A DNA stretch of 64,000 bases from Paraphysomonas bandaiensis (taxonomy: Eukaryota > Chrysophyceae), in NCBI GenBank assembly GCA_965644295.1, contig CBFFRP010000232.1, positions 1 through 64,000 of the forward strand, given 5' to 3'. Below the pieces are notes generated by a model that saw nothing but the letters and a program-made list of their open reading frames with translations, was not told the origin of the DNA and made no database searches. The position numbers were made by a program, and so were the translations under genes. Each line of letters opens with the position of its first letter. Position 1 is the stretch's first letter. This document shows positions 1 to 10,500 of this stretch, one piece after another.

Positions 1-280
1 TTCCAAGATATTAGAATTATATCCGTTACTCAAAGAATACAGTAGTAGCTAGCTGTAGTATGAGAACCAATAATATGATAGCCATTGTAGTGATAAAACT
101 GAAATATACTGACTGTACAAGATAGTGACGATGTAAGATCGTACTAGAAATGGTTGGTGTAGTAGAGATAGAAAGAGTTGGTGAACGTCAATGAATGAAG
201 TATGGTATCTCTTATAATTATATAATATTCCATATAAGTGTTAACAAAGGTCTTATTACTAAAAATGTCTATTTCTAACA
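1..280 (+). repeat. 5' LTR of copia copy 1 (cut by window start)
   Basis: Bases 1-280 match 5198-5477 of the 3' LTR of the same element. The first 40 bases of the 320-base LTR lie outside the window. The LTR ends in ...TAACA and is followed directly by the primer-binding site. A TATA-like stretch lies around 215-232. Confidence 0.95.
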
Positions 281-906
281 TGGTAGCAGACAGTAGTTCG
301 GAGTGGAAACTTCTTCCTAAATTTGATCAGTTCGGTGTAGTGAATTGGTCAAAGAATCTGAAAGTGTGGTTGATGAGGAAGAACAGGAACCATCTGGGTC
401 TAGAGGACCGTCCAGTAAGACCAGCAAATAATGCGCCAGTGACAGTCCGAAATAAGTACAAGGAGGATCTGGACAAGTGGCTGGAGAGGAAAGACACGTG
501 CATCAGTTCGATATTTGAAGCTGTTCAACCAGTCGCTGAAGCCCTTGAGATCGTGGATCAGTACTTCCGGGAAAAGGATATGCTCCCGCAGGACCATCCT
601 GATAAAGAGCAGTTAGCGAGTGAACTCATCTCTAGGTTAATTGTTCGGTTTCGAGGGGAAATCCAATATGAATTAGTTGAATTGAATAAGAAGTTTGCAG
701 GATTCAAAATTCTACCGGGGGAACTCGTGTGCGCAGCAATCGATCGACTAAACGGCATCTGTCAAAAAATGTCCGAGTTGGGGGAACCACCCACTGACAT
801 CGCTAAAAAAACGAAGTTACAGACTGCCCTCGAAACACGAAGCGATTTGGAGCAATTGTACACCAATCTCTACCTACAAGGTGACATAACCTTTATTGAT
901 ATATGA
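265..906 (+). CDS. Copia copy 1, Gag portion, ended early by a frameshift
   Basis: This is the N-terminal Gag part of a Ty1/copia polyprotein. The first ATG (265) lies inside the 5' LTR; a second ATG (280) is formed by the last LTR base plus the first two PBS bases. Either start makes the frame run through the PBS, the arrangement known for yeast Ty1. The protein has the copia Gag-type helical region (UBN2-like) with no zinc knuckle before the stop. The frame ends at TGA 904-906 because copy 1 has an extra AT unit (ATATAT) compared with the right-arm copy, where the same frame continues into the zinc knuckles and Pol. I read it as a broken gag-pol frame rather than a natural Gag stop. Confidence 0.8.
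   Translation: MSISNMVADSSSEWKLLPKFDQFGVVNWSKNLKVWLMRKNRNHLGLEDRPVRPANNAPVTVRNKYKEDLDKWLERKDTCISSIFEAVQPVAEALEIVDQYFREKDMLPQDHPDKEQLASELISRLIVRFRGEIQYELVELNKKFAGFKILPGELVCAAIDRLNGICQKMSELGEPPTDIAKKTKLQTALETRSDLEQLYTNLYLQGDITFIDI
281..290 (+). promoter_or_regulatory. Primer-binding site, initiator tRNA-Met type (copy 1)
   Basis: TGGTAGCAGA follows the LTR immediately. It is complementary to the 3' end (…UCUGCUACCA) of the initiator methionine tRNA of many eukaryotes, the usual minus-strand primer for Ty1/copia elements. The gag frame reads through it. Confidence 0.85.
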
Positions 907-3900
907 TCACCATATGCAGGAGATACGATCAGGCAAAAGGTGTCCCGAAAGAAGGCACCGACGAAGTAAACATGAATTCCACTGCTGATGAAAATGAGGT
1001 GTGCAGCTATCCCAAATGTGGCAAACGGGGTCACTCACAGAAATCGTGCTGGAAGAAGAAGAGAGACCTTAAGATCGCGAAATTAAGAAGGCAGGGAAAG
1101 AGTCGTGGCGCTAGGAATCGATCTGAGAGTCGCAGAGACAACAACGAGAAGAAAAAATCAGATGGCTGTTATGTATGTGGAGACACCAGACATCGTGCGT
1201 ATAAGTGCAAATTTCGTGCTCAAGTACGTAGTGACTCTGCCCAAGGAGACAAAAACCGGCCATTTTTGGACGAAAAGCCTGCAAAACGCACAGATTGGAA
1301 TCGTTTTTTGCGGAGAGAGGAGCAAGAGGAAGATTCGGACTCTGTGAACATGATTATGTATGAGGAACCGCATGATGATTCATGTGTCTCTGAAGAGGTG
1401 CTACACACTTCCGATGAACCCGTGTATTTAGACAGCTGTGCCTCTAATAAACTGTTCATTGTTAAGGACAGAAATTTCCTTCATACGGTCAAGAAGGAGG
1501 ATGGAAATATACAGACAACCAGAGCTGGATCCAGTTTACACTATGAGGAAACTGGAGGCTTTGGCGATTGGACTGACATCAAGATCTGCCCTGGATCAGT
1601 CAAGAATATCTGCTCTGGAGGAATACTCCGTTCTCACGGGTATGGATTGCAGTTGTTGAACAAGCCCACTGTTGTGCGACTTGATACTGGGGAGACTGTA
1701 TTGGAGGCAGCCTACTCAAGCAACGGAATGCCTTATGTAAATTTACAGGAAATACTTGATCTTCCAAATTTGACAATGCTGGAGGAAGTATATTTGTCCG
1801 ACAAGGTGCATGAAGATCCGTTAGAGATGTTACACAAGCGCTGTGGACACGTCAGCAAACATAAGCTGATTGAAGCGTTTAAACACAGACTTTTTACCGG
1901 GAGCGGATTAACCCGACGACATCTCAGCAAGAAGAGTTTACAAAAAATGAAAGGTATTTGTAAAGCTTGCGCAAAATCAAAGATGACAAGGAAATCATTC
2001 ACCGCAAAGAGAGATGACGAACTGCAAGCTACAGAGTTCCTTGAGAAGGTTTCTGTGGACATTGCTGTATATTTCAATTGCCCATCCAGACAAGGATACA
2101 AATATGTTCTGACATTATCAGATATAGCCACCAAGGAGTTTTGGGAATATCCGTTGGAGACACGGTCTGCGAATGAGGTGTTGAGTTGCGTGAAGGACTG
2201 GGTTGAGCGTAAACTCCCTACATATCCCGGTTCACGCCGGTTGATACAGTACCATTCGGATGGGGGGACTGAGTTGATCGACAAGTCCATTCAGCAATAC
2301 TTAATGAGCAAGTTTGGAACTAGCATCACTTGGAGCTCCACAGACAGCCCTGAGATGAATGGTGTATCTGAGCGTAGGAATCGAACATTGGGAGAAATGA
2401 CTCTGGCTCTGTTAATGGACTCAGGATTACCCGTAATTTTTTGGTGGGATGCTTATGTATATGCATGCATGATAGTTCGACGAATGCCTACACGTACATA
2501 TCGAGGTTGGATGTCTCCAATGGAATGCGTCCCAGGAGGTTCAGTCCCTGACTTATCGAGATTTCGACGCTGGGGGTGCAAGGCTTATGTGCTTATTCCC
2601 AAAGGTGATCGTCGAAAGGACTGGCAGGAGAAGTCGCAGACTGGGTATTTCATAGGTCTATCCAATACGAAAAAGGGATCCCGTGTGTGGCTTGGTGACA
2701 AAGAAGTCGCATCAGTACATGTTCTGTATGATGAAAGTATACCTCCAAGAGATAAGGAGTACTATGCAGAGCTTGAAGAGGCCTTAGTCAAAACTGACCC
2801 ATTAGATCGATCAGTTGAAGAGTTTAAACATCTGATTGGTTCGTATCATGTGGACGACGGGTTTCTCTTCAAGACTACGAGAGTTGTGGTGCGAAAAGGA
2901 CTAATTGTGGCGTTTAGGGCGCTAGTAACTGCTGGGAAAGAGCAGATAGAAGAAAAAGTCCCTATTCACGTACGTGATATTGCCGAGTTGACTGGTGACT
3001 ATAACCGCAGGCTGTACTCAAAACCTCGTTCTTGTGACGACAAGAGAGGTGGATCGTCATCTACGCCGGCTTCGGGTGACACGCCCAATAAGTCTACGGC
3101 GGATGAGATTCCAGGGAAGAGAATGTCCCTTCGTACTTTGCCGGAGAGTAGTGCGGGTGCTGTACCGAGTGGGGTCAGCGCGAATCGTGTCTTTGAGAAT
3201 GTACCTTCTTGTGTGCCAAGTGAGAATAGTGGTACTGTACATGCTGAGTCAAGGGAGACCAGTGGTAAACGTACGCGAATCCGAAGGGTGTTGACTAATG
3301 TGTCCACCCTGGGTGAGGTAAACCTTCTCCATGACGAGGAGATTGTTAACTTGTGTGATGAGAGTGATTGCGCACTTATGTCTAACTCGTCTACTTATAG
3401 AGAGCCTGAGACGTATGAAGAGTCATTGACATGTCCTGAAGCTTCAAATTGGAAGGAAGCTAGACGATTAGAACGGAATGCATTATTCAAGCGGGAAGTG
3501 TTTAATGTCGTTGAGACGCCACCTGGTATTAGACCTCTAAAGTCCAGATATGTGTTCAAACGAAAATACAATAAAGATGGATCAATAAAAAAGCATAAAG
3601 CTCGTCTGGTCGCTCTGGGATATGGTCAAAGGACAGGTATAGACGTCGAAAATACATTTGCTCCTGTGGTGAAATCGATTACGGTTAGACTAATCATTGC
3701 CCTTGCTTTCATGTTTAGTATGCACATCCATCAACTTGACGTGTCGAATGCATTCTGTTATGCTAAAATCGAAGGAGACGTGTACATGGACCCTCCTCCC
3801 GATTTTCAGTTGCCACCAGGACACTGTTTCAAACTATATCGCTCACTATATGGCCTTCGGAGTTCTCCACGTTCATGGTGGAAGACCATACATGGATTTA

Positions 3901-5030
3901 TAAAGTCTTTGGGATTCAAACCCTGCATTTTAGAACCATGTCTATATTATATGATGTACAAAGGTCATCGTGTGTACTTAACCATATACGTTGATGATAT
4001 AGTAATCGCTTGTGCGGATCTGACTATTTTGACAGAAATCAAGAAACGGTTTTGTGAAAGATTTGACATGTCAGACATGGGAGAATTAGAGCATTTTCTC
4101 AACGTTCGAGTTACAAGGACCAAGAATTATATTCAACTTGACCAATCGACATACGCTGAAAAAATTCTCACCAAATATGCAGCATTCCTTGGACCTTCAA
4201 ACAAAGTTCGCAAATCCCCACTACCTGTAGATGCCATGGACAGGATTAATTGCACTGATAGTGAGAACTCATCTCAGGAGGAAGAGGGAGTCGACAATTA
4301 TCCCTATCGTAGCTTACTAGGTGCCATGCTATATCTATCAATGAATACGCGTCCAGATATTGCGTATGCTGTTGGCCTATTGTCACGATATGCTTCGAAA
4401 CCAACAAAAGCTACATGCAAGTTGATGACTTATTTGTTACAATACATCAGGGGTACTGTGCGGAAAGGTATTCGGTTCAGTGGTAAGAGCTTTGACATGC
4501 ATATTTTCACAGACGCTGACTGGGCAGGCGATACTGTGTCACGAAGGTCGACAACTGGATACATTGTGTTTGCAGCAGGTGGACCACTCACCTGGCAATC
4601 AATCTTACAAGTTACTGTGTCTACGTCTTCAATGCAGAGTGAGTACCAAGCTATGTACGCTGGCATGCAAGAACTGGTGTGGCTTCGGGGGGTGTTGGCC
4701 GAATTGGGACTTCGACTGTACGAACCCACTCCATTTTTTTTAGATAGCCAGAGTGCTCGTGATCTAGCATTAAATCCAGTGTTCCACAAAAGATCAAAAC
4801 ACATTGAAATCAAATACCACTGGGTGCGTGAACATGTAGATCCAGAAGGACGTTTTAACACTGCGATATTGTATCACGTTGGAACTGATAACCAGACTGC
4901 AGACATATTTACGAAATCTTTGTGTGGCGTTATATACGAGAAGCATAGAAAGAGATGTCTAGGAGAAGATCAGAAGTCATCTGTGGATGTCATCAGAGAG
5001 AATTCATACAAACGAAACAGAGGCTCATAA
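903..5030 (+). CDS. Copia copy 1, remaining Gag and Pol (PR-IN-RT-RNase H)
   Basis: This 1375-residue frame carries, in order: an atypical zinc knuckle (C-X4-C-X4-H-X4-C, near 1008) and a standard CX2CX4HX4C knuckle (near 1168); a protease region with DSCAS where D[ST]GA is usual (near 1430); an integrase HHCC finger (HKRCGH…CKAC) with the catalytic core (DSCD-like positions, YHSDGG near 2255); reverse transcriptase with YVDD near 3990; and RNase H (TDADWAG near 4510, …SKHIEIKYHW near 4797). PR-IN-RT-RH order is diagnostic of Ty1/copia. Its start ATG overlaps the Gag stop, but the right-arm copy shows both belong to one continuous frame. Apart from that lesion, Pol is open to its stop at 5030. 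Confidence 0.93.
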   Translation: MITICRRYDQAKGVPKEGTDEVNMNSTADENEVCSYPKCGKRGHSQKSCWKKKRDLKIAKLRRQGKSRGARNRSESRRDNNEKKKSDGCYVCGDTRHRAYKCKFRAQVRSDSAQGDKNRPFLDEKPAKRTDWNRFLRREEQEEDSDSVNMIMYEEPHDDSCVSEEVLHTSDEPVYLDSCASNKLFIVKDRNFLHTVKKEDGNIQTTRAGSSLHYEETGGFGDWTDIKICPGSVKNICSGGILRSHGYGLQLLNKPTVVRLDTGETVLEAAYSSNGMPYVNLQEILDLPNLTMLEEVYLSDKVHEDPLEMLHKRCGHVSKHKLIEAFKHRLFTGSGLTRRHLSKKSLQKMKGICKACAKSKMTRKSFTAKRDDELQATEFLEKVSVDIAVYFNCPSRQGYKYVLTLSDIATKEFWEYPLETRSANEVLSCVKDWVERKLPTYPGSRRLIQYHSDGGTELIDKSIQQYLMSKFGTSITWSSTDSPEMNGVSERRNRTLGEMTLALLMDSGLPVIFWWDAYVYACMIVRRMPTRTYRGWMSPMECVPGGSVPDLSRFRRWGCKAYVLIPKGDRRKDWQEKSQTGYFIGLSNTKKGSRVWLGDKEVASVHVLYDESIPPRDKEYYAELEEALVKTDPLDRSVEEFKHLIGSYHVDDGFLFKTTRVVVRKGLIVAFRALVTAGKEQIEEKVPIHVRDIAELTGDYNRRLYSKPRSCDDKRGGSSSTPASGDTPNKSTADEIPGKRMSLRTLPESSAGAVPSGVSANRVFENVPSCVPSENSGTVHAESRETSGKRTRIRRVLTNVSTLGEVNLLHDEEIVNLCDESDCALMSNSSTYREPETYEESLTCPEASNWKEARRLERNALFKREVFNVVETPPGIRPLKSRYVFKRKYNKDGSIKKHKARLVALGYGQRTGIDVENTFAPVVKSITVRLIIALAFMFSMHIHQLDVSNAFCYAKIEGDVYMDPPPDFQLPPGHCFKLYRSLYGLRSSPRSWWKTIHGFIKSLGFKPCILEPCLYYMMYKGHRVYLTIYVDDIVIACADLTILTEIKKRFCERFDMSDMGELEHFLNVRVTRTKNYIQLDQSTYAEKILTKYAAFLGPSNKVRKSPLPVDAMDRINCTDSENSSQEEEGVDNYPYRSLLGAMLYLSMNTRPDIAYAVGLLSRYASKPTKATCKLMTYLLQYIRGTVRKGIRFSGKSFDMHIFTDADWAGDTVSRRSTTGYIVFAAGGPLTWQSILQVTVSTSSMQSEYQAMYAGMQELVWLRGVLAELGLRLYEPTPFFLDSQSARDLALNPVFHKRSKHIEIKYHWVREHVDPEGRFNTAILYHVGTDNQTADIFTKSLCGVIYEKHRKRCLGEDQKSSVDVIRENSYKRNRGS

Positions 5031-5157
5031 ACGTGTTGTCTACGGAGAGGCTAGCTGAAACGTCGGAGCCATACGTCCACCGGTTTGTCCTATACGGTTT
5101 CGGTGGTTGCGTATCCGTCAGTTATGCCATGTGTTACAGCTTTGAATTGAGAGGGAG

Positions 5158-5477
5158 TGTTGAGTTTTGCTGTTTGTGAGCAATTAAAAGCTGTAGTTTC
5201 CAAGATATTAGAATTATATCCGTTACTCAAAGAATACAGTAGTAGCTAGCTGTAGTATGAGAACCAATAATATGATAGCCATTGTAGTGATAAAACTGAA
5301 ATATACTGACTGTACAAGATAGTGACGATGTAAGATCGTACTAGAAATGGTTGGTGTAGTAGAGATAGAAAGAGTTGGTGAACGTCAATGAATGAAGTAT
5401 GGTATCTCTTATAATTATATAATATTCCATATAAGTGTTAACAAAGGTCTTATTACTAAAAATGTCTATTTCTAACA
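5158..5477 (+). repeat. 3' LTR of copia copy 1
   Basis: A 320-base LTR beginning TGTTGAG and ending TAACA, preceded by a purine tract (GAGAGGGAG) that serves as polypurine tract. It is identical by eye to the visible 280 bases of the 5' LTR. The flanking ACATA (5478-5482) is the reverse complement of the TATGT that flanks copy 2, as expected for a mirrored copy of one insertion. Confidence 0.95.
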
Positions 5478-5605
5478 ACATACACCACTACGACTGCACC
5501 TTTCAGACGGATTAGAGAGATACCAGGAAAACGCAACAAGCCAAGAAGTTGGGAAAATATAATTGTATTGCTGAAGTAAATTATCTTACTTAAGAATGGT
5601 GCCTT

Positions 5606-6961
5606 TTAGAGTCCTAGTGATGAATACGGCTCATGAAAATTCTTTGCAAAAGATTTTAACACATTTGCTCGAAGCATGAGTAGCGTCTTCTTTTCGAGAG
5701 AAACAGTTGAATCCTTACTGGAAAGTTTCTCAAGTCTCTCGATTTCATGCTGTATATATTTCAATCCACGTTCTGCAATCTTCTTTGAGTATGAAACGTA
5801 CAAGTCAGCAGAATCAACATTATCGCCCTCTTCAGCCATTGTGTTTCTTAGAGCAGTCATTTTCTCCACGAGAACGTCGTCTATCTCATGCGCCTTCGAT
5901 ATCAAGTCTTCCATAGCTGGTATCGTTCCTGCAGTTTCAATGAGGCCTCCATCTGGTGTTCTAGCTGTACCAGCTTGAGTGTTAATGAATTTTACAAGGC
6001 TTGCGAGGTCAGGTTTGCCGTCGTGAATTTCTGGTGCACCCTTGTTTCCACCAAAACCTTCGTCGTCGATTTTGTGGAAGTATGCTAGTACTGGATAATA
6101 TTGCGTACCAAACCTATTGCATAATAAGAGTAACTCATATTGACAATTTATATACAAATACGAAGCGAAATACTTACTCTCGAACTATTTTAGGTGCTGT
6201 CGAACCGTCCAGCCGTCCGAAGGCTACTTGCTTATCAGCTTTGAAAATATTGGCAAGCAGATCCATCTTGTGCAGCATTGCCTGAAAAGTTTCACCCAAA
6301 CATTACAAGCTTACTACAAAAATGTAAGAGCCTCACATTGCACCCCCCACCAGGACACCCAGGTCCATAGAACAACACCACTACCCCCTTATGCTTGTCA
6401 TATGCGAAGTCATAGAAATTAGAGTAGTCCAAATCAACAACACTACTCATCGGCAATGGAAGCTTCTTTTTCAAGCCCAACCTATCGTTAATCCAACTGG
6501 TCATCGCGTCAGCGGTTTTTTCATTGTCATATACAATTGGGTTGTTTGACCCCTTTGGGAAATATAGAATTGTTGGATAGCCAGATATTAAATATAACTG
6601 AGACAGCTCAGATTCCTCGGTACCATCTACTTCTGCAATAAGAATATCATCTTCTGGTTGGAATGTTAATGCTACCATGTTGTAATCGGGGGCCATACTC
6701 TTGCAATGCCCACACCTGTACCATTATAAGTGTTATATCAGGATAACATAACCAAAACACCTCACCATGGTGCATAGAACTTCACCATAACATTAGTAGA
6801 TCCATCAACATACTTGTCGAAATTATCTACGTCAAGTTTCAACACTGCACTCCTCTGTAATGCTTAATTAGGAAACACAAGTAGATAGATGAGGCACTTA
6901 CAGATACTGCTATATGATATGACACCAGAGCAATTAATCCACGGAATACTATTGATAGCAT
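5606..6961 (-). CDS. Protein disulfide isomerase, a-a'-D type (complete copy)
   Basis: Oxidises and shuffles disulfides of proteins in the endoplasmic reticulum. Five exons: 6902-6961, 6766-6854, 6337-6715, 6178-6281, 5606-6113; introns are about 47-64 bases and all GT-AG. The spliced product is 379 residues. Exon 1 encodes a hydrophobic signal peptide of 20 residues. Thioredoxin domain 1 has a normal WCGHCK site, whose Trp codon is split by intron 2. Domain 2 has an odd CPGGGC in place of CXXC. The last 130 residues form a helical ERp29-like D domain, as in Dictyostelium and plant PDI-D proteins. The C-terminus (SSLGL) is no KDEL-type signal. Its upstream region is shared divergently with the coiled-coil gene. 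A truncated mirror copy lies at 18790-20038. Confidence 0.9.
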
Positions 6962-7521
6962 TGTAGATAAGATACAAAAATTGCAATAGTAATAGTTCGA
7001 TGGGAAAGAATGTGTTTATGTGTTGGATGTGTGTGGGGATATGCACCTTAAGTAGAGGTCTGTGTATGTGCCACTTGTACAGCAGCATGCTATAGCGATC
7101 ATGCGTACATAGTATTATACTGAAACTACAATATGTATTATAAATTTTTCATAGGGCCTGCTGTACCTCTCTATCTATATACCATAGAATACGTATCTAG
7201 AAAATACCCTTCTCAATAAATAAATGGGACAAACAGCGTTTCCATGGTTGGAAAACGGTTGATAAACTAAAAAAAAAGACGAAGTGTTAATATATGAAGT
7301 GGAAGTGTGTACACTTTCTATATGGAGATATGCCATACATATACAGTACACAGCAGTACACTAACTTCGTTTTGAATTAGATGAGTAAGCGAATATGTCA
7401 ATATCTCAAATGTTTTCATCAATCTGATTATTCATAATTACACTACCACACATACAATGAATTGATATTCTATATGGTCAGATATATAGTATAGTTATAT
7501 CATTCTTGTGATTTGAATATA
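6962..7521. other. Divergent intergenic region PDI / coiled-coil gene
   Basis: About 560 bases of AT-rich sequence between two divergent start codons. It should contain both promoters. I see homopolymer and TATA-like tracts but no motif I can name. This unduplicated sequence marks the original 5' flank of PDI. Confidence 0.6.
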
Positions 7522-10500
7522 ATGGCAAAGAATCTATCATGGGAGGAGTTGTTATCAAGTTTTACAACATCTCAACATACTTGTTCTGTGAGATTATTAG
7601 ATTCTATATTTATTAGTAATGAACACAAGCAATGGTATTATACAACAAAGAATGGTACGGTAGCAAAGAAGAAGAAAAATAAAACGAAAAATGAGGATAT
7701 TACTGCCCGATTTAATCGTTTTGCTATGTCGAATCCAAACAATAAACATGGATATGTGGGGGTTGTGGTGGGGTCGAGTGGAATAAGGAAATATCTTGAT
7801 TATGAAGGGCTTAATACGTATCTGGAATCGGCTTCCAAAGAAAATGGTTCGTTTCTTCAGGTATATTTACGTCCTCAGGATGGCTTGGATAGGATTGTAG
7901 TTGCAAATTATTCGACTGTCAATAGTAAGGGTAATATTGAATTCGCTGTTAAGGCACAGGACCAGTCAGCTCAAGTTGATGTTGTTTCTCTTCCGAATTC
8001 TGAATTTTTATGTAACCAAGCTTCTATATTTACAAATGAAATTAAGAAATGTGTGGAAGCCACACATCCAGACATAATTGTGAAGTCTATGGCTGTTGAG
8101 TATGTGGTCGATGATAATGGTCATATATGGCTTTCCTGTGTTGATTCCTTATCTCTAACTTCTGTTTCGAATGGCGAGGATGATATTGCGACCCCTGCAT
8201 CAGCGTCGGAAAGTGTCCTGCCTGGTCTCACTCCCCGTACCGCTTCCTCTCAGTCCTCGCAGCGCCGTCGTGGTGGGGCAGAGGGTTTTTCTGCGTCATC
8301 ACCTGATCGACTTATACGGCGAGAAGGAGGAGTGTACCGCTGCGCTTTGGGGCCTGATGATCTCCCCGGCCTGAGAGCGTGGGTGCTAGCGGGAATTAGC
8401 GACCGTACTGCACCCTCTAATGCTTGGGTGATTGATATGGTGCAGTATTTTGCCCGCACCCCACCAGATAAAAAACTTGCTGGGGTTCGTCAGAGTCGAT
8501 TCGAAATGCGTAGGTCAGTTCCTTCGTTATTGGCAACTTTTCTCAATAAGTGCGAGCCTCTTTTGACTGGTGACATGGATGTTGGGAGTGAAAAAGAATT
8601 CACAGACAAATGGAGAGAGGCATATGCGATTGCGGTAGCAGCAGATAGTGCTAAACACACTTCGGGAGAGGTTCCTGTCTGTGGAAACTGCCATGCTATC
8701 TGTGCGAAGCTAGAGAGCTTGATAGAGGCAGATTTTAAAGTAACAGCCGGGTTGGAATCGCTTGATAAGGCAGAGGTAAGTCATTGGCCGCAGTGCTCTA
8801 GCCTTTAACGTTGATTCTAATATACCTGAATAGGAGAACTCTCGTCGCCCACACTCGGAGTCTAATATGCAGAGGTACAGTAACTTATTATGTCCTACAT
8901 CATTTAAAATACTGTGCGCAGGGAACATCCAGAAGAAACGAACAAAGACGCAGCGGCGTCATCTGCAAGTGAGATTAACCGCGTTCGATCATCCCCTGCA
9001 CTTCCCAGCGGTCAGCCAGAGAGCAATTCTACATCATCAGTAGGCGGACAGAAGAATAAATCCGGGGGCACGACCGGGAAATCACTTAAAGGGGGAAAGA
9101 AGAGCGCATCTAGTAACGCGAAACCAGCTGGCAAGTCGGTTACCAAACCTAAGAAGAAAGAAGATATTGGTCCATCCGTTGAAATGCTGGCGAAATTCGC
9201 TGCAGAACGTGATAGGTGAGAATTAAAATAGACTTTCAGTGCCCATATAATACTTTGTTATGCAGGCAGCGACAGCTGATGGGTGATGAGGAGCCAACCA
9301 ATGCCACTACCAGTGCCTCAACCTCCGTTACATCTAAAAAATCAACAAAGAAAAAGCAGAACAAGTAATAGTTTGATATGATATTGGCGATTGTTTACAT
9401 GTTTATGTAGATCGACTGCCGATGACGAAAAACGTCTGGAAGAACTTGAGAGGATGGCTGCAATGAGCAGTTTACAATCGAATATGACTTCTGCTAATGG
9501 CTCTCCTTTTGCATTTCAGCAATTTGGTAGTCATGGAGAAGGTGGGACGAAAAAGAAGGCTCTTACTGGAGTTGAGGAGCAATTTATGCTTCGCCAGGCG
9601 AGTCTCGGAACAATATCACAATTCGCTGCCCTCAGTTATGATGAGGATGAGGGACCTCCTCTGACATCTTCGAAATTTGACCAAGAGGCTATCAATAGGC
9701 TCAAGGGTAATATTGCTGAGAAAGACAACAAGATAGAGCAGCTCCAGTTGACTATTAGAGAACTTGAAAAAGACCTTGAAAAATCCCAGCGGAAGTATCA
9801 AGATGTTAACAAGAGGTTCATTGATTTTCGTGCACAAGTGTTCGACGAGCGTGATCAACTTAAGATCGAACACGAAACTGAAATTCTTATGTTGAAAGAG
9901 GCACATGCGACACACATGGCAGAATTTGCGAAACAAGAAAGAGCCACGATTGGAAATACCGAGGACTCTGACGCTCCACGACCACCGAATGCTGCCACAG
10001 CTAGCAGTGACTCACGTGGTACAAAAGCTTTGCTGGACCAAATGGAAATATTGCGGACAGAAAACAAGAACTTGAGTGAGAAAATTATATCAGACAGAAA
10101 GATGATGCAGACCGAATTTTCTGTGAAACTATTAACATCAGAAAAGGCGCATAACGAGATGGTGCAGAGATTGAAGAATACAATAGGTATTCTCGAAGAT
10201 AAAAACCTAAAGCTAAATGATGAAGTTGAGGGGTTGGCTACAAAGTGTACATCTCTTACAGAACATAATAGCCAACTGGAGCAGGCCAGGGTGGAGGCAC
10301 TGAATGGCCAGCAACGTTTGAGAGCTGATTTAAAGAGTATGCAAAGTGCTGTCGCAACTAGCTATAAGCTGGAAAGTTCTCAAAATATCGGGATTGGTGT
10401 CGATGCGGACACTGCGATTAAATTGAGCGAAGCTCGCGCAGAAGCCAGGGTCCGCCAGCTGAGCAACCAAGTGGAATTTTTGAAATCACAACTTGCCGCT

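Larger units (their letters stand above)
1..5477 (+). mobile_element. Ty1/copia LTR retrotransposon, copy 1
   Basis: The nearly full element (about 5.5 kb; the first 40 bases are outside the window) runs LTR, initiator-Met PBS, gag, PR-IN-RT-RH pol, purine tract, LTR. The LTRs appear identical, so the insertion is young. The 2-base expansion near 900 separates gag from pol. It lies downstream of the PDI gene on the opposite strand, with about 128 bases between the PDI stop and the LTR. Confidence 0.95.
1..6898. repeat. Left arm of large inverted duplication (copia + PDI)
   Basis: This segment is repeated in reverse orientation at 18746-25639. Pairing coordinates sum to 25644 from the PDI end through most of the element and to 25640 at base 1, so the arms differ by only 4 net bases. 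Three indels account for that: a 2-base AT unit near 900, A2268, and one G of the run 4687-4692. Translations show two further substitutions. The match stops abruptly at 6898, where the left arm continues into the PDI intron 1 donor and exon 1 and the right arm continues into the POR gene. The outer end lies beyond the window. Confidence 0.95.

Noticed and set aside
899-910. Overlapping stop/start (ATGA) between Gag and Pol of copia copy 1 as a programmed reinitiation signal.
   Set aside because: The mirror copy has the same region without the extra AT and reads straight through, and the zinc knuckles lie after the overlap. It is a 2-base indel, not a designed junction.
6292-6696. Independent 134-residue protein in each arm (MAPDYNMVALTF…).
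   Set aside because: It is exon 3 of PDI read into the next intron.
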